The notes below the pieces were generated by a model that saw nothing but the letters and a program-made list of their open reading frames with translations, was not told the DNA's origin and searched no databases. DNA of 64,000 bases from Sphingopyxis sp. BSN-002 (GTDB lineage Bacteria > Pseudomonadota > Alphaproteobacteria > Sphingomonadales > Sphingomonadaceae), in contig NZ_CP091804.1 of NCBI RefSeq assembly GCF_022024275.1, positions 1,612,001 through 1,676,000 on the forward strand. The letters are read 5' to 3'. This document shows, one piece after another, positions 39,986 to 51,118 of the stretch (position 1 is the stretch's first letter; each line of letters opens with the position of its first letter). Both the position numbers and the translations under genes were made by a program.

Positions 39986-41367
39986 ACACACGGATCGAAA
40001 GCGACAGCATCGGCGAGATCGAGGTTCCGGCGGACGCCTATTGGGGCGCGCAGACCGAGCGCAGCCGGCACAATTTCGCTTTCCCGCCGCACGAGCGGAT
40101 GCCGGTACCGGTCGTCCACGCCCTCGCCCGGATCAAGGGCGCGGCGGCGCGGGTGAACCGGAACCACGGACTCGATGCGGGTCTGGCGGACGCGATCGCC
40201 GCAGCCGCCGACGCCGTCGTCGCAGGCGAACACGACGACCAGTTCCCGCTCGCGATCTGGCAGACGGGCAGCGGCACCCAGTCGAACATGAACGCGAACG
40301 AGGTGATCGCCGGGATCGCCAACGAAAGACTGGCGGGCAAGCGCGGCGGCAAATCGCCCGTCCACCCGAACGATCATGTCAACATGGGCCAGTCGTCGAA
40401 CGACAGCTTTCCGACCGCGCTGCATGTCGCGGTCGCGGTCGAAACGACGGTCCGGCTGCTTCCCGCGCTGACCGAACTCACCGACGCGCTCGCCGCAAAG
40501 GCCGCAATCTGGGGCGACATCGTCAAGATCGGCCGCACCCATTTGCAGGACGCGACCCCGTTGACGCTGGGGCAGGAGTTTTCGGGCTATGTCGCGCAGC
40601 TGATCGCGTGCCGCGCGCGCATCGAGGGCGCGCTGGCGCACAACATCTGCAAGCTCGCACAGGGCGGCACTGCCGTCGGCACCGGGCTCAACGCGCCCGC
40701 GGGCTTCGACGTCGCCATGGCTGGCGAATTGTCGAAGGCGACCGGCATCGCGTTCGAACCCGCGCGCAACAAGTTCGAGGCGCTGGCGTCGAACGACGGG
40801 CTCGTCTTCTTCTCGGGCGCGCTCAATACGCTCGCCGTCGCGCTCACCAAGATCGCCAACGACATCCGCCTGCTCGGCTCCGGCCCGCGCGCGGGGTTCG
40901 GTGAGCTCGACCTGCCCGCGAACGAGCCCGGCAGCTCGATCATGCCGGGCAAGGTCAACCCGACCCAGTGCGAGATGCTGACCATGGTCGCCGCGCAAGT
41001 CATCGGCAACCATCAGGCAACGACCGTCGGCGGGCTGCAGGGCCATCTTGAGCTCAATGTCTTCAAGCCGCTGATCGGATCGAACGTGCTGCGATCGATC
41101 GAGCTGCTGAGCATCGGAATGGCGGGGTTCACCGAGCATTGCGTCGTCGGGATCGAACCCAACCGCGCGCGGATCGACGAGCTGATGAACCGCTCGCTGA
41201 TGCTCGTCACCGCGCTCGCGCCCGAAATCGGGTACGACAAGGCCGCCAAGATCGCGAAGCACGCGCATGAAACGGGATCGACCCTGCGCGACGCGGCGCT
41301 CGATCTGGGCTATGTCGACGGCGCAACCTTCGACCGCGTGGTCGATCCGCGCACGATGCTCGGGTAA
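39982..41367 (+). CDS. fumC: Class II fumarate hydratase FumC
   Basis: 461 residues from ATG 39982. Oxygen-stable, cluster-free fumarase of the TCA cycle, homotetramer. Signatures: [40 protein letters not shown] and the mobile loop [16 protein letters not shown] with catalytic Ser318. Longer in-frame open sequence upstream is just the membrane gene in another frame. Confidence 0.97.
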   Translation: MNTRIESDSIGEIEVPADAYWGAQTERSRHNFAFPPHERMPVPVVHALARIKGAAARVNRNHGLDAGLADAIAAAADAVVAGEHDDQFPLAIWQTGSGTQSNMNANEVIAGIANERLAGKRGGKSPVHPNDHVNMGQSSNDSFPTALHVAVAVETTVRLLPALTELTDALAAKAAIWGDIVKIGRTHLQDATPLTLGQEFSGYVAQLIACRARIEGALAHNICKLAQGGTAVGTGLNAPAGFDVAMAGELSKATGIAFEPARNKFEALASNDGLVFFSGALNTLAVALTKIANDIRLLGSGPRAGFGELDLPANEPGSSIMPGKVNPTQCEMLTMVAAQVIGNHQATTVGGLQGHLELNVFKPLIGSNVLRSIELLSIGMAGFTEHCVVGIEPNRARIDELMNRSLMLVTALAPEIGYDKAAKIAKHAHETGSTLRDAALDLGYVDGATFDRVVDPRTMLG

Positions 41368-41422
41368 GGGCTGGGCCCGGAACCGCAACAGGCGTCCGCG
41401 CATTGATAGGGAGGAAGGAGAG

Positions 41423-41797
41423 ATGAAGATGATCGGCCGGATCGTTGGAGGCGTCCTTGGCAGCGCTATCGGGCGCCAGAAAGGCAATCACCCCGTCGCA
41501 GGCGCGGTGATCGGCGCGGGCACCCTGTTCGCGGCGCGGCGCCTGTTTCCGCAGCGCTATGCCGTGTTCGCGGCGACGGCGGCCGCAGCCTATCTCACAA
41601 AGAAATGGGCCGACCGCGCCGAAGCGCGCAAGGCAGCCGAAGAGGCGCATGCCATCGATTCAGAGCTTGCAGCCGCCGGAGTGGTCGATCCCTATGCCGG
41701 CACGGCAGAGCTGCCGACCGATGGCCAGACCATCGGCGACGCCCTGCCGCCGGCGATTCCCGTCGAAGGCAACGGGCGCAGCAGCGCGATCCACTAA
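41423..41797 (+). CDS. Small glycine-zipper-like membrane protein, unknown
   Basis: 124 residues from ATG 41423 with AAGGAG (41415-41420) two bases before it. N-terminal hydrophobic Gly-rich segment ([35 protein letters not shown]) followed by a second segment ([12 protein letters not shown]) and a charged, acidic C-terminal half. Resembles surface glycine-zipper proteins but is not assigned. Its 3' end overlaps the convergent DUF2585 gene by four bases. Confidence 0.68.
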   Translation: MKMIGRIVGGVLGSAIGRQKGNHPVAGAVIGAGTLFAARRLFPQRYAVFAATAAAAYLTKKWADRAEARKAAEEAHAIDSELAAAGVVDPYAGTAELPTDGQTIGDALPPAIPVEGNGRSSAIH

Positions 41798-42357
41798 CCG
41801 CCCGCCTGCCACTCCTTCACCGCCTCGATCGGCGAGACCAGCATCAGCACGTTGAGCGTCAGATTGTCGCGAATCGTCCACAGCGTGAACAGCTCGAACG
41901 CGATCGCGATCAGGACGGTCACCCACCAGCGCATCCGGCTCGCCGCCAGGAAGCCGAGGATCATGAAGCCGGTGTCGCTGACCGAATTGAGGATCGAATC
42001 GCCGCTGTAGCCATAGGCCATCGTGACCTCGCGGTAGCGGTCGATGATGATCGGCGAATTTTCGAGGATTTCCCACGCACCCTCGATCCCGATCGCGAGC
42101 GCCAGCGCGACCCACAGCGGCTGCCGCCGCAGCAGCAGGCGCGACAGGCCGAAGAAGAGGAAGCCGTGGATGACATGGCTGAAACTGTACCAGTCCGAAA
42201 TCTGCTGGCTGTTCTGGTTCGACTGCACGACGCCGTGCCACAGGCTGACCGTCCCGCACGGGCAGATCGGCGGGCGGCCCATCGCGAACAGGATGGCGGC
42301 AAGCAGCGCAAGCAACGCGGCCGCGACCAGCGAGCCCTTTCGTGAAATTCCGGCCAT
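41794..42357 (-). CDS. DUF2585 membrane protein (UPF0314 family)
   Basis: 187 residues from ATG 42357 ([20 protein letters not shown]). About five hydrophobic segments. Family signatures are [36 protein letters not shown] and [20 protein letters not shown], with a conserved Cys-x-Cys and His-rich middle that may bind a metal or heme. Widespread in alphaproteobacteria with no assigned function. Divergent from gmk across 46 bases. Confidence 0.87.
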   Translation of the reverse strand: MAGISRKGSLVAAALLALLAAILFAMGRPPICPCGTVSLWHGVVQSNQNSQQISDWYSFSHVIHGFLFFGLSRLLLRRQPLWVALALAIGIEGAWEILENSPIIIDRYREVTMAYGYSGDSILNSVSDTGFMILGFLAASRMRWWVTVLIAIAFELFTLWTIRDNLTLNVLMLVSPIEAVKEWQAGG

Positions 42358-42403
42358 CGGCCCTTCCCCTTGACCCCTGCGTCTCATCGCGCAATTAGCG
42401 CGC

Positions 42404-43066
42404 ATGGCTGATAGCGTCCATCTGAACCGCCGCGGCGTGTTGTTCGTCCTCTCCTCGCCCTCGGGCGCGGGCAAGACCACCATCTCGCGCATGATGCTCG
42501 ATGCCGACAGCGACATTGCGCTGTCGATCTCGGCGACGACGCGCCCGCCCCGCCCCGGCGAGGTCGACGGGGTGCACTATCATTTCGTCGATACCGAGAC
42601 GTTCAAGAAGATGGCGGCCGACGGCGAGTTCCTCGAATGGGCGCATGTCTTCGGGCATCGTTACGGCACCCCGCGCGCGCCGGTGGAGGAATTGCTCGCC
42701 GCGGGCAAGGATGTCCTGTTCGACATCGACTGGCAGGGCGCGCAGCAGCTTTATCAGGAAGCCGGCCCCGACGTCGTGCGCGTCTTCGTGCTGCCGCCGA
42801 CGATGGAGGAACTCGAACGCCGCCTGCGCAGCCGCAACACCGACAGCGACGAGGTGATCGCCGCGCGGATGGAACGCGCCGCGAACGAGATCAGCCACTG
42901 GGACGGTTACGACTATGTGCTGATCAACGACAATGTCGACGGCTGCTTCGACGAGGTCCGCGCGATCCTGCGCGCCGAGCGGCTGAAGCGCCGCCGCCAG
43001 ATCGGCCTGATCGGCTTCGCGCGCGACCTGATCCGCTCCGTCCCCGATGCGGACAAGAAGCTCTAG
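42404..43066 (+). CDS. gmk: Guanylate kinase Gmk
   Basis: 220 residues. Phosphorylates GMP to GDP. Walker A loop [16 protein letters not shown] (Lys24), GMP-binding [19 protein letters not shown], and the lid [16 protein letters not shown]. Essential housekeeping enzyme. Its last 20 bases overlap the start of the lipoprotein gene in another frame. Confidence 0.97.
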   Translation: MADSVHLNRRGVLFVLSSPSGAGKTTISRMMLDADSDIALSISATTRPPRPGEVDGVHYHFVDTETFKKMAADGEFLEWAHVFGHRYGTPRAPVEELLAAGKDVLFDIDWQGAQQLYQEAGPDVVRVFVLPPTMEELERRLRSRNTDSDEVIAARMERAANEISHWDGYDYVLINDNVDGCFDEVRAILRAERLKRRRQIGLIGFARDLIRSVPDADKKL

Positions 43067-43589
43067 GTTCCTGTGGACGCTTGCGGGCGCCTGCGTGCTC
43101 GCCAGCTGTGACGCGAATCCTGCAACCGACACGCCGGCAGCCACGCCTGCACCCGTCCGCTATGAGGACTACAAGGCCCCGCCGCCGATGCCGTCGGCGG
43201 GCCCGATCTCGGAGCAAGCGCGGCGGATATTCTCCGATTTCGGAGAACGCTGGCGCTATTCGGACGTCAGGTACATCGGGAAGCTTGTCATCGGTCCCGA
43301 TTATCTCGAAATCTACCAATTCGACTTCGTGAATCCGCAAAGCAAGCATGGCACGCAACTGATCGCCCTGCTTTGGAACGGCACGGAATTCGTAGGACGC
43401 TATGCAGTCAATGGCCATGGGTCCGGTACGGAGGCCGTAGTAACAGGACTCGAGGGGGCGACCATAACCTTTACGTGCGACGATCCACCGCCCCTGACAG
43501 TGGAACGGTTCACCTTCAGCGGGCGCAATTTGCCGGCGAAATTGCGGCTATGCGGCAAGGAAGCCAGCCTCGAGACCGACGGCATCTAA
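43047..43589 (+). CDS. Predicted lipoprotein, unknown
   Basis: 180 residues. Lipobox LASC ends the signal peptide ([20 protein letters not shown]) and the residue after Cys is Asp, which by the E. coli rule favours inner-membrane retention. A Pro/Ala linker (TPAATPAPV) leads to a beta-rich domain (YIGKLVIGPDYLEIYQFDFV, WNGTEFVGRYAVNG), with two cysteines (TFTCDD, RLCGKE). Begins inside gmk (20-base overlap), so coupled. GC seems lower toward its 3' end. No family recognised. Confidence 0.75.
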   Translation: MRTRSSRFLWTLAGACVLASCDANPATDTPAATPAPVRYEDYKAPPPMPSAGPISEQARRIFSDFGERWRYSDVRYIGKLVIGPDYLEIYQFDFVNPQSKHGTQLIALLWNGTEFVGRYAVNGHGSGTEAVVTGLEGATITFTCDDPPPLTVERFTFSGRNLPAKLRLCGKEASLETDGI

Positions 43590-43631
43590 TAGGACGTCAC
43601 GCCGGCAGAAATGCACGCGGTCACCGAAGAA

Positions 43632-44069
43632 TCAGAGCGGTTTCGCCAGCTTCGTCTCCAGCTCGGCAACCATCTCCGCCCGCAGGGGCTTCGCCTCGCC
43701 GTCGGTGCGGCAGACAACGACGGTGTCGCAAGTCGCGATGCAGCCGCCGTTCTGGAACATCGCCTGCACGATCGTCCAGCTCGAGGTGCCGAGGCGGCCG
43801 ATCCCCGTCGCGATCAGCACCGGATCGGGGAAATTGCCTTCGGCGAGATAGTTGATCTCGACCGCGGCGACCATCGTGCGCTCGTTCGTCGGGCGCTCCT
43901 CGAGCGGGCGGACTTCGCGATTCAAAAGCACGCGGCCGCTCTCGAACAGCGCCGCGAAAGCCACATTGTTGAGGTGGCCGTTGATGTCCATGTCCTGGAA
44001 CCGCGTCTGCAGGTCGAGGTGGACGGGGTAGCTGGCGGCGTTCAGCCGCCAGCTCTCCGGTTTCGGCAT
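43632..44069 (-). CDS. Acyl-CoA thioesterase, hot-dog fold
   Basis: 145 residues from ATG 44069. 4-Hydroxybenzoyl-CoA thioesterase/YbgC-type hot-dog: TRFQDMDINGHLNNVAFAAL carries the catalytic Asp and the N-G-H-L-N helix cap; then VAAVEINYLAEGNFPDPV. Hydrolyses acyl-CoA to free acid, acting as an overflow valve beside the oxidation genes. Starts one base after the SDR stop codon, so it is in the same operon. Confidence 0.85.
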   Translation of the reverse strand: MPKPESWRLNAASYPVHLDLQTRFQDMDINGHLNNVAFAALFESGRVLLNREVRPLEERPTNERTMVAAVEINYLAEGNFPDPVLIATGIGRLGTSSWTIVQAMFQNGGCIATCDTVVVCRTDGEAKPLRAEMVAELETKLAKPL

Positions 44070-44070
44070 A

Positions 44071-44853
44071 TCAGCGCGGACCCATACGGATGCCGCCGTC
44101 GAGGCGTACATCCTCGCCGTTGAAATAGCCGTTCTCGATCATCGTGAGCGCGAGACCGGCATATTCGACCGGGTTGCCGAGGCGCTTCGGATTGAGCACC
44201 GAGGCGCCGAGCGCATCGCGGACATTCTGCGGCGCGCCCGCGAGCAGCGGGGTGTCGAAGATGCCCGGCAGGATCGTGTTGACGCGGATATTCTCCGACG
44301 CGAGGTCGCGCGCGATCGGCAGGGTCATGCCGACGACGCCGCCCTTCGACGCCGAATAGGCGGCCTGACCGATCTGGCCATCCTCGGCCGCGACCGACGC
44401 AGTGTTCACGATCGCGCCGCGCTCGCCGTCTTCCATCGGGTCGAGCGTCATCATGCCGGCCGCCGACTTGGCGATGCAGCGGAAGGTGCCGACGAGGTTG
44501 ATCTGGATGATCCAGTTGAAGGCATCGAGCGGGAAATGCTTGATGCTGCCGTCTTCCTTCGAGCGGCTCGCGGTCTTGATCGCGTTGCCGGTGCCCGCAC
44601 AGTTCACGAGGATGCGCTCCTGCCCGATCGCCTCGCGCGACTTGGCGAAGGCGGCGTCGACCGACGCGTCGTCGGTGACGTTGCATTCGCAGAAGACGCC
44701 GCCGAGTTCGGCCGCGAGGGCTTTGCCCTTTTCTTCCTGCAGGTCGAAGATCGCGACCTTGACGCCCTTGGCGGCCAGCGCGCGCGCGGTTGCGGCGCCA
44801 AGACCCGAGGCGCCGCCGGTGACGACGGCGGATACGGTGGAATCGAGTTTCAT
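44071..44853 (-). CDS. SDR, 3-hydroxyacyl-CoA dehydrogenase type 2 (HSD10-like)
   Basis: 260 residues. Rossmann start VTGGASGLGAATARALAAKG, dinucleotide Asp in VAIFDLQEEKG, catalytic Ser153, Tyr166 and Lys170 (IVNTASVAAEDG and AAYSASKGGV). The whole pattern matches the human HSD17B10 group, which oxidises 3-hydroxyacyl-CoA with NAD+. With thiolase and acyl-CoA dehydrogenase beside it, it most likely supplies the third step of beta-oxidation. Confidence 0.9.
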   Translation of the reverse strand: MKLDSTVSAVVTGGASGLGAATARALAAKGVKVAIFDLQEEKGKALAAELGGVFCECNVTDDASVDAAFAKSREAIGQERILVNCAGTGNAIKTASRSKEDGSIKHFPLDAFNWIIQINLVGTFRCIAKSAAGMMTLDPMEDGERGAIVNTASVAAEDGQIGQAAYSASKGGVVGMTLPIARDLASENIRVNTILPGIFDTPLLAGAPQNVRDALGASVLNPKRLGNPVEYAGLALTMIENGYFNGEDVRLDGGIRMGPR

Positions 44854-44873
44854 CTATTCAGTCCTTTCCCTAG

Positions 44874-44953
44874 CCCGCTCGCCCTGAGCTTGTCGAAGGG
44901 CCGTTCTTTCCCTCAAGAGAAGAACGGGGCTTCGACAGGCTCAGCCCGAACGG
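44874..44953. repeat. Inverted repeat with GACAGGCTCAGCCC arms
   Basis: Arms GCCCTGAGCTTGTCGAAG (44881-44898) and CTTCGACAGGCTCAGCC (44930 onward) are complementary; a family widespread in proteobacteria (TTCGACAGGCTCAGCCCGAA). Between the SDR and thiolase genes it may attenuate read-through. Confidence 0.88.
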
Positions 44954-44970
44954 AAAAAATTGATCGGTTG

Positions 44971-46140
<1,170 letters not shown>

Positions 46141-46170
46141 GGGGAGAATTCCTTTCCTGCGTCTAGAGGA

Positions 46171-47328
46171 TCAGAGCTTGCGCCCGATCAGTTCCTTCAT
46201 GATTTCGTTCGTGCCGCCGAAGATGCGCGTCACGCGCGCCGCGCGCCAGGCGCGGGCGATCGGATATTCGTTCATATAGCCCGAGCCGCCGAAGAGCTGG
46301 AGGCACTTGTCCATCACCTCCCACTGCAGGTCGGTGTGCCACAGCTTCGCCGCCGCGCCCTCTTCGGGGGTCAGCTCCTTCTTCATGTGGCGCGCGAGCG
46401 CCCAGTCGAGATGCGCCCAGCCCACCTGCAGCTTCGCCTTCAGGTCGGCCAGCACGAAGCGGCTGTTCTGGAAGTCAAGGATCGGCTTGCCGAACGCCTT
46501 GCGCTCGCGCGTATATTCGACCGTGTCGTCGAAGGCGCGCTGCGCCGATGCCTGCGCCGAAACCGCGATCGACAGGCGTTCCTGGGGTAGCTCGCTCATC
46601 AGATAGATGAACCCCTGCCCCTCCTCGCCGAGGCAGTTGGTGATCGGCACGCGGACGTCGTTGAAGAAGAGTTCCGACGTATCGGCTTCGTCCTGCCCGA
46701 TCTTGTCGAGGTTGCGGCCGCGCTGGAAGCCTTCGCGGTCGGCCTCGACGAGGACGATCGAGACGCCCTTCCACGCCGGCTCGACCTCGGTATCGGTCTT
46801 GACGCAGACGAGGATCAGGTCGGCGTTCTGGCCGTTGGTGATGAAGGTCTTCGACCCGTTGATGACATAGTGATTGCCATCCTTCTTCGCGGTCGTGCGC
46901 ATCCCCTGAAGATCCGAGCCGGTACCCGGTTCGGTCATCGCAATCGCGGTGATCGTCTCGCCCGCGACCATCTTGGGCAGCCAGTGCTTCTTCTGCTCTT
47001 CGCTGCCATATTTGACGATATAGCTGGTGACGATGTCGGACTGGAGCGAGAAGCCGGTGGTCGCGCGGCCGTAATAGGCGCTTTCCTCGTCGACGATCGC
47101 ATTATAGCCGAAGTCGAGGCCCAGCCCGCCATATTCCTCGGGAACCGTCGGGCACAGCATGCCCAGCTCGCCCGCCTTCGGCCAGATCGACTTGGGAACG
47201 ATCTTGTCCTCGGCCCACTGCGCGGCGTTCGGTGCGACTTCCTTTTCGAGGAACTGGCGTACCGTCGCGCGGAACGCCTCATGATCCTCGGTGTAGGCGG
47301 AGCGCGAGAGGTTATCGAGCGACATCAT
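46171..47328 (-). CDS. Acyl-CoA dehydrogenase, LCAD-like
   Basis: 385 residues from ATG 47328, with AAGGA just upstream; the next codon (47325) is also ATG. FAD flavoprotein: AIAMTEPGTGSDLQGMRTTA and FITNGQNADL are the flavin-binding strands. The usual YEGT catalytic Glu at the C-terminus is replaced by FGGT (RIFGGTNEIMKELIGRK), whereas ELPQERLSIAVSAQ has the helix-G Glu, the layout of mammalian long-chain acyl-CoA dehydrogenase. First gene of the group dehydrogenase - thiolase - SDR - thioesterase. Confidence 0.93.
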   Translation of the reverse strand: MMSLDNLSRSAYTEDHEAFRATVRQFLEKEVAPNAAQWAEDKIVPKSIWPKAGELGMLCPTVPEEYGGLGLDFGYNAIVDEESAYYGRATTGFSLQSDIVTSYIVKYGSEEQKKHWLPKMVAGETITAIAMTEPGTGSDLQGMRTTAKKDGNHYVINGSKTFITNGQNADLILVCVKTDTEVEPAWKGVSIVLVEADREGFQRGRNLDKIGQDEADTSELFFNDVRVPITNCLGEEGQGFIYLMSELPQERLSIAVSAQASAQRAFDDTVEYTRERKAFGKPILDFQNSRFVLADLKAKLQVGWAHLDWALARHMKKELTPEEGAAAKLWHTDLQWEVMDKCLQLFGGSGYMNEYPIARAWRAARVTRIFGGTNEIMKELIGRKL

Positions 47329-47551
47329 ATTTCCTTTTCCCAGGGGGCGTCCGGGCTTTCGGATCCGGTACGCGGCAGGCCCCGCGCCATCAGCGCAGGT
47401 TTCGGATCGCAACTGACCTTACGTTTACGTCCACGTCAAGTAGAAATGCCGCTACGGCAGCAAAGATGCGGCAAACCCGCGCGCGGCCGCGGCGCGACGA
47501 ATAGGTTTGCAGCCGCTGGGCACCGACCGCATGCCGCGCTAGCATCCTTTC

Positions 47552-48421
47552 ATGGTTGAACTGCTCCTTGATGCCGGCGCGCTGCTCGGCGAGTCGCCGC
47601 GCTGGCACGCCGCAGAGGCGCGCCTCTATTGGGTCGATATCGACGCGCACCGCATCCACCGTACCGACCCCGAAACCGGCGCGACCGAAACGATGCAGCT
47701 GGACGGCCCCGTCGGCTGCGTCGCGCCGCGCGCCGACGGCGGGCTGGTGATGGGCCTGAAGGACGGCTGCGCGGTGATCGACAATTGGGGCGATACGCCG
47801 CGCCCCTTCGGACCCGCGGCACTCGCTGGCATCCCCGAACAGCGCTTCAACGACGGCTGCGTCGATGCTGTCGGCCGCTTCTGGCTCGGCAGCGTGACGA
47901 CCGACAAGGCGAACCCCGGCGCGATGCTGTTCCGGCTCGACCCCGACGGCGAGCTCACGCCGATGATCGGCGGGCTGCTGACGAGCAACGGCGCCGCGTT
48001 CAGCCCCGACGGGCGGACCTTCTATCACGCCGATACTCCCACGCATGCGCTCAATGCCTATGACGTCGATCCCGCGACGGGAGAGCTCGGCGACGGGCGC
48101 CTCTTCCACCGGTTCGAGTTCGGCACCGGGCGCCCCGACGGCGGCACCGTCGACGCCGAGGGCTGCTACTGGTCGGCGCTGTGGGATGGCTGGCGCGTTG
48201 TCCGGCTCTCGCCCGCGGGCGAGCTGCTGCAGACGGTCGAGCTGCCGGTCCAGCGCCCGTCGATGATCGCGCTGGGCGGCGCCGACATGAAAACGGCCTT
48301 CGTCACCAGCGCGGGCAAGAATCTGAGCGACGGGGAGCACGCAGCTCAACCGCACGCGGGCGGCCTCTTCACCTTCCGCGTCGATGTGCCGGGCCTGGTT
48401 CAGCCGGGGTTCGGCGCATGA
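47552..48421 (+). CDS. SMP-30/gluconolactonase family protein
   Basis: 289 residues. Six-bladed beta-propeller hydrolase. Metal site: Glu14 in LGESPRWHAAEARLYWVD, Asn in EQRFNDGCVDAVGRFWLGSV and Asp in TFYHADTPTHALNAYDVD. Usually a sugar lactonase, Ca2+- or Zn2+-dependent. No sugar dehydrogenase is adjacent, so substrate is uncertain. The stop overlaps the next start by four bases. Confidence 0.92.
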   Translation: MVELLLDAGALLGESPRWHAAEARLYWVDIDAHRIHRTDPETGATETMQLDGPVGCVAPRADGGLVMGLKDGCAVIDNWGDTPRPFGPAALAGIPEQRFNDGCVDAVGRFWLGSVTTDKANPGAMLFRLDPDGELTPMIGGLLTSNGAAFSPDGRTFYHADTPTHALNAYDVDPATGELGDGRLFHRFEFGTGRPDGGTVDAEGCYWSALWDGWRVVRLSPAGELLQTVELPVQRPSMIALGGADMKTAFVTSAGKNLSDGEHAAQPHAGGLFTFRVDVPGLVQPGFGA

Positions 48422-48723
48422 CCGATGCCCGCCAGCGGGCCGCTGTCGCGACCCTGTTGGCCGTTCAGTTATTTATCGCAGCCATCAGCGTGGCAGCCGT
48501 GCCGGAGATCGGCATTTTCTGCACAGCGCCACAAGATCCGGTCCTCGAAAACTTTGGCTGGGTGCATGCCCTGTATGTCGCGTTGCTATTGGTCGGACTC
48601 GCCTCGCTGATCTGGAAGCCGGCGCGCCTCCCTTATGTGATCGCGTTTCTTCTGTCTTCCGCTGCATTGCCGCTGCAATATTGGTGGGTGCAGGAGGGGC
48701 GTCTATATTGCGACGCGCCCTAG
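48418..48723 (+). CDS. Small membrane protein, unknown
   Basis: 101 residues from ATG 48418, overlapping the lactonase stop. Three hydrophobic segments (about 8-26, 47-64 and 69-88), cysteines FCTAPQD and LYCDAP. Lower GC than its neighbours. I recognise no family. Confidence 0.65.
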   Translation: MTDARQRAAVATLLAVQLFIAAISVAAVPEIGIFCTAPQDPVLENFGWVHALYVALLLVGLASLIWKPARLPYVIAFLLSSAALPLQYWWVQEGRLYCDAP

Positions 48724-48805
48724 GGTTGCCCCTGCGCGCCATCTCGGGTTAAGGCTCGGGGCAACATGGTTTCAGCCGAAACCGTTTCCCCGGGGAGATT
48801 TGACG

Positions 48806-50986
48806 ATGTCGCGCAAGGCGCAGCCGCTTTTCCGTTCATCGATGCTGCTTGCATCGACTGCCTTTCTGATGGGTTATAGCCCGATGACCAGCGCCACCGA
48901 AACCGCCGCCCCTGCCCCCGCCGCCACGACGGATGCGAACCCGATGCTCCAGCCGTGGACGGGCCCCTATGAAGGGGTGCCGCCGTGGGACAAGATGGAC
49001 CCCGAGCTGTTCCCCGATGCCTTCACCAAGGGCATGGCCCAGGTGAAGGCCGAGGTTCAGGCGGTGATCGACAACCCCGCCGAGCCGACGTTCGAGAACA
49101 CCCACGTCCCGATGATGCTCGCCGGCGAGACGATGGACCGCGTCTTCGCGCTGTGGGGCGTGCAAACCTCGAACAAGTCGAACGACCGCGTCGAGGACAT
49201 CGACGCCGAATGGAGCCCCAAGCTCACGACCTTCTACACCGAGCTGTTCCTCGAGCCCAAGCTCTTCGCCCGCTACAAGGCCGTGTACGACAAGCGCCTG
49301 ACCAGCGGTCTCAACGCGCAGCAGATCCGCATCGTCGAGCGCAGCTATGAAGAGATGGTGCGCGACGGCGCGAACCTGTCGACCGCCGACAAGGCGAAAC
49401 TCGTCGGCCTGAATTCGAAGCTCGAAAGCCTCTTCTCGACCTTCTCGTCGAAGCTGCTCGGCGACGAGAAGCTCTATACCTTCGTGATCAACCAGGCCGA
49501 ACTCGACGGGCTGCCCGCGGGCTTCGTCGCGTCGCTCGCCGACGCCGCAGAGGCGCAGGGCAAGAAGGGCCAGTGGGCGATCAAGAACACCCGCTCGTCG
49601 GCGCAGCCGGTGCTGCAGAACGCCACCAACCGCGCGCTGCGCGAGAAGGTGTGGCGCGCGTTCGTCAACCGCGGCGACAATGGCGACGCGAACGACACCA
49701 ATGCGACGATCGCCGAAATCCTGAAGCTGCGGCAGGATCGCGCGGTGCTGCTCGGCTTCCCGACGCACGCCGACTATCGCATGGCCGATACGATGGCGAA
49801 GACTCCCGCGAACGCGATGGGCCTGATGATGAAGGTCTGGCCGGCCGCGGTCGCGCGCGCGAAGGAAGAGGTCGCCGACATGCAGGCGATTGCCGATCAG
49901 GAAGCCAAGGCGGGCAAGGGCCCCAAGATCACGATCGAGCCCTGGGACTATCGCTATTATGCGGAAAAGGTCCGCAAGGCGAAATACGACCTCGATGAGA
50001 GCGAGGTGAAGCCCTATCTCCAGCTCGACAAGCTGCGCGATGCGATGTTCTGGTCGGCGGGGCAGCTCTACGACCTCGGCTTCCGCGAGATCACCGGCAC
50101 GATCCCGGTCTTCGACCCCAAGGTGAAGACGTTCGAGGTCTATAATCTCAAGACCAACGAAAATGTCGGCGTCCTCTATCTCGACAATTTCGCACGCGAC
50201 GGGAAACGCTCGGGCGCGTGGATGACGACCTATCGCAGCGAGCAGGGCCTCGGCGGCGAGCGCAATGTGCTGGCGTCGAACAACAACAACTTCACCGAAG
50301 GCGCGAAGGGCGAGCCGACGCTCGTCAGCCTCGACGATGCAACGACCCTGTTCCACGAATTCGGGCACGGCATCCACTATCTGTTGCAGCACGTCTATTA
50401 TCCCGCGCTCGCCGGGGTACCGCGCGACTTCGTCGAGTTCCCGAGCCAGGTGAACGAGAACTGGCTGATGACGCCCGAAGTGCTGTCGAAATTCGCGACG
50501 CACTACAAGACCGGCGAGCCGATCCCGCAGGCGCTGGTCGACAAGATCATCGCGTCGAACAAGTTCAACCAGGGCTTCGACACGGTCGAATATCTGTCGA
50601 GCGCGATCGTCGACATGAAGCTGCACGACCGCAAGGTGCCGGTCACCGACGTCGACAAGTTCGAGCGCGAGACGCTCGCCGAAATGGGCATGCCGAAGGA
50701 AATCGTCATGCGCCACCGCCTGCCGCAGTTCGGCCACCTGTTCAGCTCGGATGCCTATTCGGCGGGCTATTACAGCTATCTGTGGTCGGAAACGATGGAC
50801 GCCGACACCTGGGCGGCCTTCACCGAAGCCGGCGGCCCGTGGGACCGCAGCGTCGCCGACAAGTTCCGCACGATCCTGCTGATGACGGGCAACGAAACCG
50901 ACCGCGCCGAAGCGTACCGCGCCTTCCGCGGCCGCGATCCCGACGTGAAGGCGCTGCTCAGGAAGCGCGGTTTCCCGACGGAATAG
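48806..50986 (+). CDS. Secreted M3 family metallopeptidase (Dcp-like)
   Basis: 726 residues from ATG 48806, with GGGGAG (48792-48797) eight bases before; TTG 48800 is an alternative. Zinc motif HEFGH at His517/Glu518/His521 (LFHEFGHGIHYLL). Length and helical sequence match peptidyl-dipeptidase Dcp. The N-terminal hydrophobic stretch (SMLLASTAFLMGYSPMTSA) is a signal or lipoprotein-less export signal, so it likely degrades peptides in the periplasm. A strong terminator follows. Confidence 0.93.
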   Translation: MSRKAQPLFRSSMLLASTAFLMGYSPMTSATETAAPAPAATTDANPMLQPWTGPYEGVPPWDKMDPELFPDAFTKGMAQVKAEVQAVIDNPAEPTFENTHVPMMLAGETMDRVFALWGVQTSNKSNDRVEDIDAEWSPKLTTFYTELFLEPKLFARYKAVYDKRLTSGLNAQQIRIVERSYEEMVRDGANLSTADKAKLVGLNSKLESLFSTFSSKLLGDEKLYTFVINQAELDGLPAGFVASLADAAEAQGKKGQWAIKNTRSSAQPVLQNATNRALREKVWRAFVNRGDNGDANDTNATIAEILKLRQDRAVLLGFPTHADYRMADTMAKTPANAMGLMMKVWPAAVARAKEEVADMQAIADQEAKAGKGPKITIEPWDYRYYAEKVRKAKYDLDESEVKPYLQLDKLRDAMFWSAGQLYDLGFREITGTIPVFDPKVKTFEVYNLKTNENVGVLYLDNFARDGKRSGAWMTTYRSEQGLGGERNVLASNNNNFTEGAKGEPTLVSLDDATTLFHEFGHGIHYLLQHVYYPALAGVPRDFVEFPSQVNENWLMTPEVLSKFATHYKTGEPIPQALVDKIIASNKFNQGFDTVEYLSSAIVDMKLHDRKVPVTDVDKFERETLAEMGMPKEIVMRHRLPQFGHLFSSDAYSAGYYSYLWSETMDADTWAAFTEAGGPWDRSVADKFRTILLMTGNETDRAEAYRAFRGRDPDVKALLRKRGFPTE

Positions 50987-51007
50987 GCGCGAGAGAAAAC
51001 CGGGGAG

Positions 51008-51036
51008 CAAAGGGGGCCTCGTGCCCCCTTTGTTTT
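51008..51036 (+). terminator. Rho-independent terminator after the M3 peptidase
   Basis: CAAAGGGGGC (51008-51017) pairs perfectly with GCCCCCTTTG (51023-51032) over a five-base loop, followed by TTTT. It separates the peptidase from the SPFH module and supports a fresh promoter for that module. Confidence 0.92.
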
Positions 51037-51071
51037 GCCCGCCGGAATCCCGGTTGACCGCCGCCTGAAAC

Positions 51072-51099
51072 GATACAAGTATGATATCATCTTTATATC
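51072..51099. promoter_or_regulatory. Imperfect palindrome, candidate operator of the SPFH module
   Basis: A 28-base imperfect inverted repeat whose core ATGATATCAT (51081-51090) is perfect; the flanking arms GATAC... and ...TATC match at six of nine positions. It begins within a likely promoter (TTGACC 51054-51059, TATGAT 51080-51085, spacer 20) and ends 20 bases ahead of the SPFH start. A ribbon-helix-helix protein is encoded two genes down and is the natural candidate ligand (inference). Confidence 0.5.
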
Positions 51100-51118
51100 G
51101 AGTGATTCGGAGGGATTT

